Of a DNA stretch of 23,960 nucleotides, positions 21,195 to 23,960 are shown piece by piece. The stretch covers positions 1 to 23,960 of the forward strand of contig DASWTW010000292.1 of NCBI GenBank assembly GCA_036401895.1, given 5' to 3'. The stretch comes from LB3-1 sp036401895. Lineage in GTDB: Bacteria > Chloroflexota > Chloroflexia > Chloroflexales > Kallotenuaceae. The notes under the pieces were generated by a model. That model was not told the origin of the DNA. It searched no databases and saw only the letters and a list, made by a program, of their open reading frames with translations. The translations under genes were made by a program, and so were the position numbers. Position 1 is the stretch's first letter. Each line of letters opens with the position of its first letter.

Positions 21195-21312
21195 AAGAAA
21201 GTTCCTCCACTTTGAGAGCTGTACATCCTTGTTGCGTGAGCTATTGGAGTTCCTACGCTAAAAAAAGAGCCTCCTTTTGCGCTACGCGAGATTGAGCTTG
21301 AGTACAATCATC

Positions 21313-21326
21313 TTGAAACGGTTCAA
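21313..21326. promoter_or_regulatory. LacI-type operator O2 (TTGAAACGGTTCAA)
   Basis: A 14-bp palindrome with TTGAA/TTCAA arms and a central CG, the classical shape of LacI-family operators. It lies 273 bp, centre to centre, from a second palindrome with the same arms at the promoter. The operon's regulator is the likely ligand. Confidence 0.7.
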
Positions 21327-21585
21327 AAGCTTTTAAAACTGAGCCAATCGATGATCGTTCGCTGCACACTCAGCAGCAGGTTCGATTGTACTGGTGGATA
21401 CGGAAGGCCGATTAAGGCTGAAGACAACAATAAGGCTTTGGATTGCTATAGATTTGTGTTTCGGTAAGAAGCTGCTACCAGTATAAAAAGCATCGTCGCT
21501 TTACTATCACCTAATAACAGAGCACGTTCAGTGAGAGAAGTTTGAGGCGATGCATACTATCGGTCAAGGTACTATGTTCATTGAT

Positions 21586-21599
21586 TTGAACTGTTTCAA
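21586..21599. promoter_or_regulatory. LacI-type operator O1 (TTGAACTGTTTCAA)
   Basis: The same TTGAA/TTCAA arms as the operator at 21313 with a different four-base centre. It starts exactly at the -10 region of the operon promoter and covers the predicted transcription start, so a bound repressor would block RNA polymerase. Confidence 0.7.
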
Positions 21600-21627
21600 A
21601 ATTATCACAAGGGTGAACAATTGTCAA
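21599..21627 (-). promoter_or_regulatory. Promoter of the alpha-glucan utilisation operon
   Basis: On the minus strand TTGACA (21627-21622) is followed after 15 bases by GATAAT (21606-21601), or after 17 bases by TAATTT (21604-21599). The -35 is perfect, and either -10 is abutted by a LacI-type palindrome. Transcription would start near 21592. Confidence 0.6.
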
Positions 21628-21673
21628 CACTCAAAATTCCGCAGAAATTCCATTGGCCGGGCCGGCGCTGAAA

Positions 21674-21715
21674 AGATCGGTCGGACGCGGCGCAGCGGCA
21701 GCACTTGACCGATCT
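21674..21715. repeat. 9-bp inverted repeat upstream of the HAD gene
   Basis: AGATCGGTC (21674-21682) and GACCGATCT (21707-21715) are exact reverse complements separated by 24 bases. The right arm overlaps a TTGACC (21705-21710) that, with TGCGATAAG (21727-21735), might be a weak extended -10 promoter for the HAD gene. It may be an operator or a terminator relic. Confidence 0.4.
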
Positions 21716-21868
21716 AGGCTATACTATGCGATAAGCGTGTAGTATGCTTCATTCGCATTGCCACTGTCGGTAGGCCGGCGCAACGCTGCCCGGCGCGCAA
21801 CATAGATGTGTGATGAGGTGATGCTGAATGTGTAGTCTACCAGTGATGGCGACATGAAGGAGAAGCCT

Positions 21869-22636
21869 ATGAATACAGGGACCAAGAGCTATCTCAGCGA
21901 TATGGATGGCGTGCTGGTGCGCGGCAATATCCCGATTCCCGGCGCGGCTCAGTTTATCGAGCGGCTGGTTGCCGAAGAGCATCCCTTCCTGATTCTCACC
22001 AATAACTCGATGTACACACAGCGCGATCTCCAGCTTCGGCTCCAGCAGATCGGCCTGGTGGTGCCCGCCGAGCATATCTACACCTCGGCGCTGGCAACCG
22101 CACAGTTTTTGCACTCTCAGCGGCCGGGCGGCACCGCCTATGTTATCGGCGAAGCGGGGCTTACCACTGCGCTCCACGAGAGCGGCTATCTGCTCACAGA
22201 TCATAATCCCGACTATGTGGTAGTCGGCGAAACAACCGCGTACTCGTTCGAGCATATCACCCGCGCTGTGCGGCTGGTAGCCGGCGGCGCGCGCTTTATC
22301 GCGACCAATCGCGATGTTAACGGTCCCAGCAGCACCGGCATTGTTCCGGCAACCGGCGCGATCGCGGCCTTGATCGCGACCGCTACCGGCATTCAGCCCT
22401 ATTTCATCGGCAAGCCCAATCCCTTGATGATGCGCACGGCTCTCAACACGATCGACGCGCACTCCGAGTCGTCGACGATGATCGGCGATAACATGGAGAC
22501 CGATATTATTGCGGGCATGGAAAGCGGCATGGAAACTGTGCTCGTGCTGACCGGCGTGACTCAGCGCGCGGATGTCGAGCGCTACTCGTTCCGTCCCACG
22601 CGGATCGTCGATTCGATCGCCGATGTTTTAGCCTGA
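21869..22636 (+). CDS. HAD-IIA family phosphatase (NagD-like)
   Basis: A 255-residue cytoplasmic phosphatase of the haloacid dehalogenase superfamily, subclass IIA. All four motifs are visible: I, SDMDGVLVRG (nucleophile Asp10, acid Asp12); II, LTNNS (47-51); III, the Lys in IGKPNPLMM; IV, MIGDNMETDI. The large cap between motifs II and III is the IIA type found in NagD, AraL and 4-nitrophenylphosphatases, which dephosphorylate nucleotides or sugar phosphates. The first Asp of motif I is the residue that is phosphorylated in the reaction. ATG at 21869 has AAGGAG six bases upstream; the ATG at 21854 would include that site and is less likely. It is divergent from the sugar operon. The natural substrate cannot be read from sequence. 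Confidence 0.9.
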   Translation: MNTGTKSYLSDMDGVLVRGNIPIPGAAQFIERLVAEEHPFLILTNNSMYTQRDLQLRLQQIGLVVPAEHIYTSALATAQFLHSQRPGGTAYVIGEAGLTTALHESGYLLTDHNPDYVVVGETTAYSFEHITRAVRLVAGGARFIATNRDVNGPSSTGIVPATGAIAALIATATGIQPYFIGKPNPLMMRTALNTIDAHSESSTMIGDNMETDIIAGMESGMETVLVLTGVTQRADVERYSFRPTRIVDSIADVLA

Positions 22637-22644
22637 CGCAGGCT
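22630..22644 (+). terminator. Short hairpin at the HAD stop codon
   Basis: AGCCTG (22630-22635) pairs with CAGGCT (22639-22644) across a three-base loop and is followed by TTGC. The stop codon lies within the stem. It is a weak terminator candidate because the T run is short. Confidence 0.35.
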
Positions 22645-22974
22645 TTGCTCGGCTGCCTGTCGTGTGCCATGGCCGAGCGGTGGGTTGATCGTACCACCGG
22701 CTCAGCTCACGCCGTCGGTCGGCTCCACGAGGTCTGCTTCCAGCCCAAAGTGGCCGATGATCGCCCGCAATCGTAACGATCTATATGCTACAGCCTGTAG
22801 AAATTCTCATAAGATGGTACTAACTCGGCCTAACATGGCTATGCTACAATCAGCTGTGGACAAAGATGTACCGCCGGGTTAATAACGACCTTCTGTATGG
22901 CTACCTACCACCGTTGAACCCTGCATACTCCCCTAGCTCAGCCTGCCTACACACGTTAAGTACAAAGGGGGTAC
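22637..22974. other. Intergenic region before the sigma-factor gene
   Basis: About 340 bases without a credible gene. It holds a possible extended -10 promoter at 22842-22850 and, at its end, AAAGGGGG (22964-22971) as ribosome site for the sigma-like gene. A short tRNA-like string near 22669 was examined and rejected. No other structure was recognised. Confidence 0.45.
22842..22850 (+). promoter_or_regulatory. Extended -10 promoter for the sigma-like gene
   Basis: TGC-TACAAT matches the extended -10 form. No good -35 box was found. Transcription would start near 22857, giving a leader of about 118 bases. Confidence 0.4.
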
Positions 22975-23769
22975 ATGTTGACAGATCTCCCTCCATCCGA
23001 TCCGGAAGCTCAGGTTCGTGCGGCTGTTGAGCGGCTGATAGCTCGCTATCAATGGCAGCTGCTTGCCCCGGACGATCTCACGCAGCGAACGCTTCGCAAT
23101 ATTCAGGCTGGGGTCGCAGACCAGCCGACTGGTGCTGTGATCGCGACGTACTGCGCGGCCATGTACGAGGCGTGCCTGGGCCGAGAAGGGAATTTCCGCC
23201 AAAATGTAGCCTACAGTGAGCTGGCCAGATATTTGTATAGCCTGGCCAGCACGCGATTTTCCGATCTGAGGCCGGAAGTTCTTGAAGATGTCACCCAAAG
23301 CGCGCTGGAGCGGGTGTTTCGCAGCATTGATCGCTGCCGAGAGCCACACGCGTTTTTTGCCTTTGCCGCCCAGCATCTGCTCAATGCCATACGCATCGCG
23401 CGACGGGATGCCGCGCGGCCAGTGCAGTACCTGCAACGCGGCGCGACGAATGGCGATCTGAGCTCAGACGAGCTACAGCCAGATCAGCCGGTAGAGCCGC
23501 TTGAAATTATTCTGGCGCATGAGCAGCAGCACACCGTCGAGCAATTCCTGCATGAGTTTGCGCAGAGGAATCCACAGGCCAGGCTGCAAGTAAAGGTGCT
23601 GCGACTGTGGCTGCTCAATGACCTTGACGATCAGGAGATCAGCCGGCAGCTCAATGTTTCGGTGGCGAGCGTGTACACCGCGCGTTCGCGCGCGCTCAAG
23701 CAGATTCGGAGCGATCCCCGGTGGCGTTCTCACGCGCTCGCTCTGGGTATGCTCGATATTGAGCAGTAA
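22975..23769 (+). CDS. Sigma-70 family (ECF-like) sigma factor with N-terminal extension
   Basis: A 264-residue protein. Residues about 80-147 match sigma region 2, which binds the -10 element and core polymerase (EDVTQSALERVFRSID, then AFFAFAAQHLLNAIRIARRD). Residues about 200-246 match region 4, which binds the -35 element, with the helix-turn-helix LDDQEISRQLNVSVASVYTA. Between them is a charged linker of about 50 residues, and region 3 is absent, as in ECF sigma factors. About 75 residues precede region 2, which is longer than usual. AAAGGGGG lies very close to the ATG; a TTG one codon later is equally possible. The next gene looks like its anti-sigma partner. The target genes and signal are unknown. 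Confidence 0.82.
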   Translation: MLTDLPPSDPEAQVRAAVERLIARYQWQLLAPDDLTQRTLRNIQAGVADQPTGAVIATYCAAMYEACLGREGNFRQNVAYSELARYLYSLASTRFSDLRPEVLEDVTQSALERVFRSIDRCREPHAFFAFAAQHLLNAIRIARRDAARPVQYLQRGATNGDLSSDELQPDQPVEPLEIILAHEQQHTVEQFLHEFAQRNPQARLQVKVLRLWLLNDLDDQEISRQLNVSVASVYTARSRALKQIRSDPRWRSHALALGMLDIEQ

Positions 23770-23813
23770 GGATGTCCGAATATAGCGCCCTTATAGGAGC
23801 AAAGGAAAGCAGC

Positions 23814-23960
23814 ATGGGAGAAACAGATAGCTGCCAGCATGCTGATCACCATAGTAGTCACGACGAGATACGCGATCGGTTGCCGGAATACGCTACAGCG
23901 CTGGTTCTGGGGCAGCCGGTCCAGGCACAGTACGCTCACATTGCTGCACATATCGCCACC
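23814..23960 (+). CDS. Probable anti-sigma factor, N-terminal part (runs off the window end)
   Basis: An open frame of 49 codons from ATG at 23814 to the window edge, 44 bases after the sigma-like gene. It begins MGETDSCQHADHHSSHDEIR and continues LPEYATALVLGQPVQAQYAH, then IAAHIAT. The LPEYA...H...H pattern resembles the start of zinc-finger anti-sigma domains, where His-x3-Cys-x2-Cys follows; the cysteines would lie beyond the edge. AAAGGA precedes the ATG at good distance. An in-frame ATG at 23772 adds 14 residues but has its AAGG directly attached and is less likely. The position next to a sigma gene supports the role; the missing part prevents proof. Confidence 0.55.
   Translation, partial: MGETDSCQHADHHSSHDEIRDRLPEYATALVLGQPVQAQYAHIAAHIAT

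Larger units (their letters stand above)
21195..21868. other. Regulatory intergenic region between the sugar operon and the HAD gene
   Basis: A 674-base gap with no credible coding frame. It holds, from left to right: the GGAGGA site of the binding-protein gene (about 21203-21208), a seven-A run (21260-21266), the first LacI-type palindrome, an AT-rich leader of about 250 bases, the second palindrome on the operon promoter, a 9-bp inverted repeat (21674-21715) and the ribosome site of the HAD gene. The operon mRNA leader would be about 390 bases if the promoter at 21599-21627 is right. Confidence 0.6.

Noticed and set aside
22665..22740. tRNA-Ser/Leu-like string GGCCGAGCGGTGG
   Set aside because: It resembles a D-arm, but no matching acceptor stem, anticodon arm or GTTCGA T-loop follows.

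Overview
This GC-rich window (about 24 kb, with many GATCG-containing words) looks like the chromosome of a bacterium of the phylum Chloroflexota, class Chloroflexia. That assignment is an inference from gene content and from two repeat types (a GTAGGGGC palindrome and CCCTCA-YCCCC hairpins) that I associate with this group; no rRNA or other marker gene is present. No CRISPR array, insertion sequence or tRNA was found.

1-3660 is a set of small housekeeping or stress genes: a truncated lipoprotein coupled to a GNAT acetyltransferase, a divergent RpiB-like sugar-phosphate isomerase with altered active-site histidines, a dienelactone-hydrolase-type esterase that shares a compact divergent promoter with a DinB-fold protein, and a GT2 glycosyltransferase. 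3660-5125 is a visibly AT-rich pocket. It holds an unusual membrane-anchored, coiled-coil protein ending in a LuxR-type DNA-binding domain, a long non-coding stretch, and a 66-residue zinc-ribbon protein behind a terminator-like leader hairpin.

5197-8464 is a tungsten/formate-dehydrogenase module: an overlapping tungstate ABC importer operon (tupABC, minus strand) and a divergent fdhD whose start codon abuts that of tupA inside one CATATG. The 3' end of fdhD runs into a 300-bp cluster of inverted repeats, hairpins and heptamer repeats. 8860-11970 holds a four-helix membrane protein, a second GNAT acetyltransferase, an aminoglycoside-phosphotransferase-type kinase and a SAM methyltransferase.

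12042-21627 is the most coherent system: one minus-strand run of a lipoprotein sugar-binding protein, a secreted GH87-type alpha-1,3-glucanase/mycodextranase, a GH31 alpha-glucosidase, two MalF/MalG-type permeases and a LacI-family regulator carrying two consecutive helix-turn-helix domains. The secreted enzyme would cut an alpha-1,3-linked (or mixed alpha-1,3/1,4) glucan, the transporter would import nigero-type oligosaccharides, and the GH31 enzyme would finish them to glucose. Upstream lie a promoter and two LacI-type palindromes with identical arms, 273 bp apart, which suggests repression by looping. No transporter ATPase is encoded here.

21869-23960 holds a HAD-IIA phosphatase and an ECF-like sigma factor with an N-terminal extension, followed by the start of a probable anti-sigma factor cut off by the window end.
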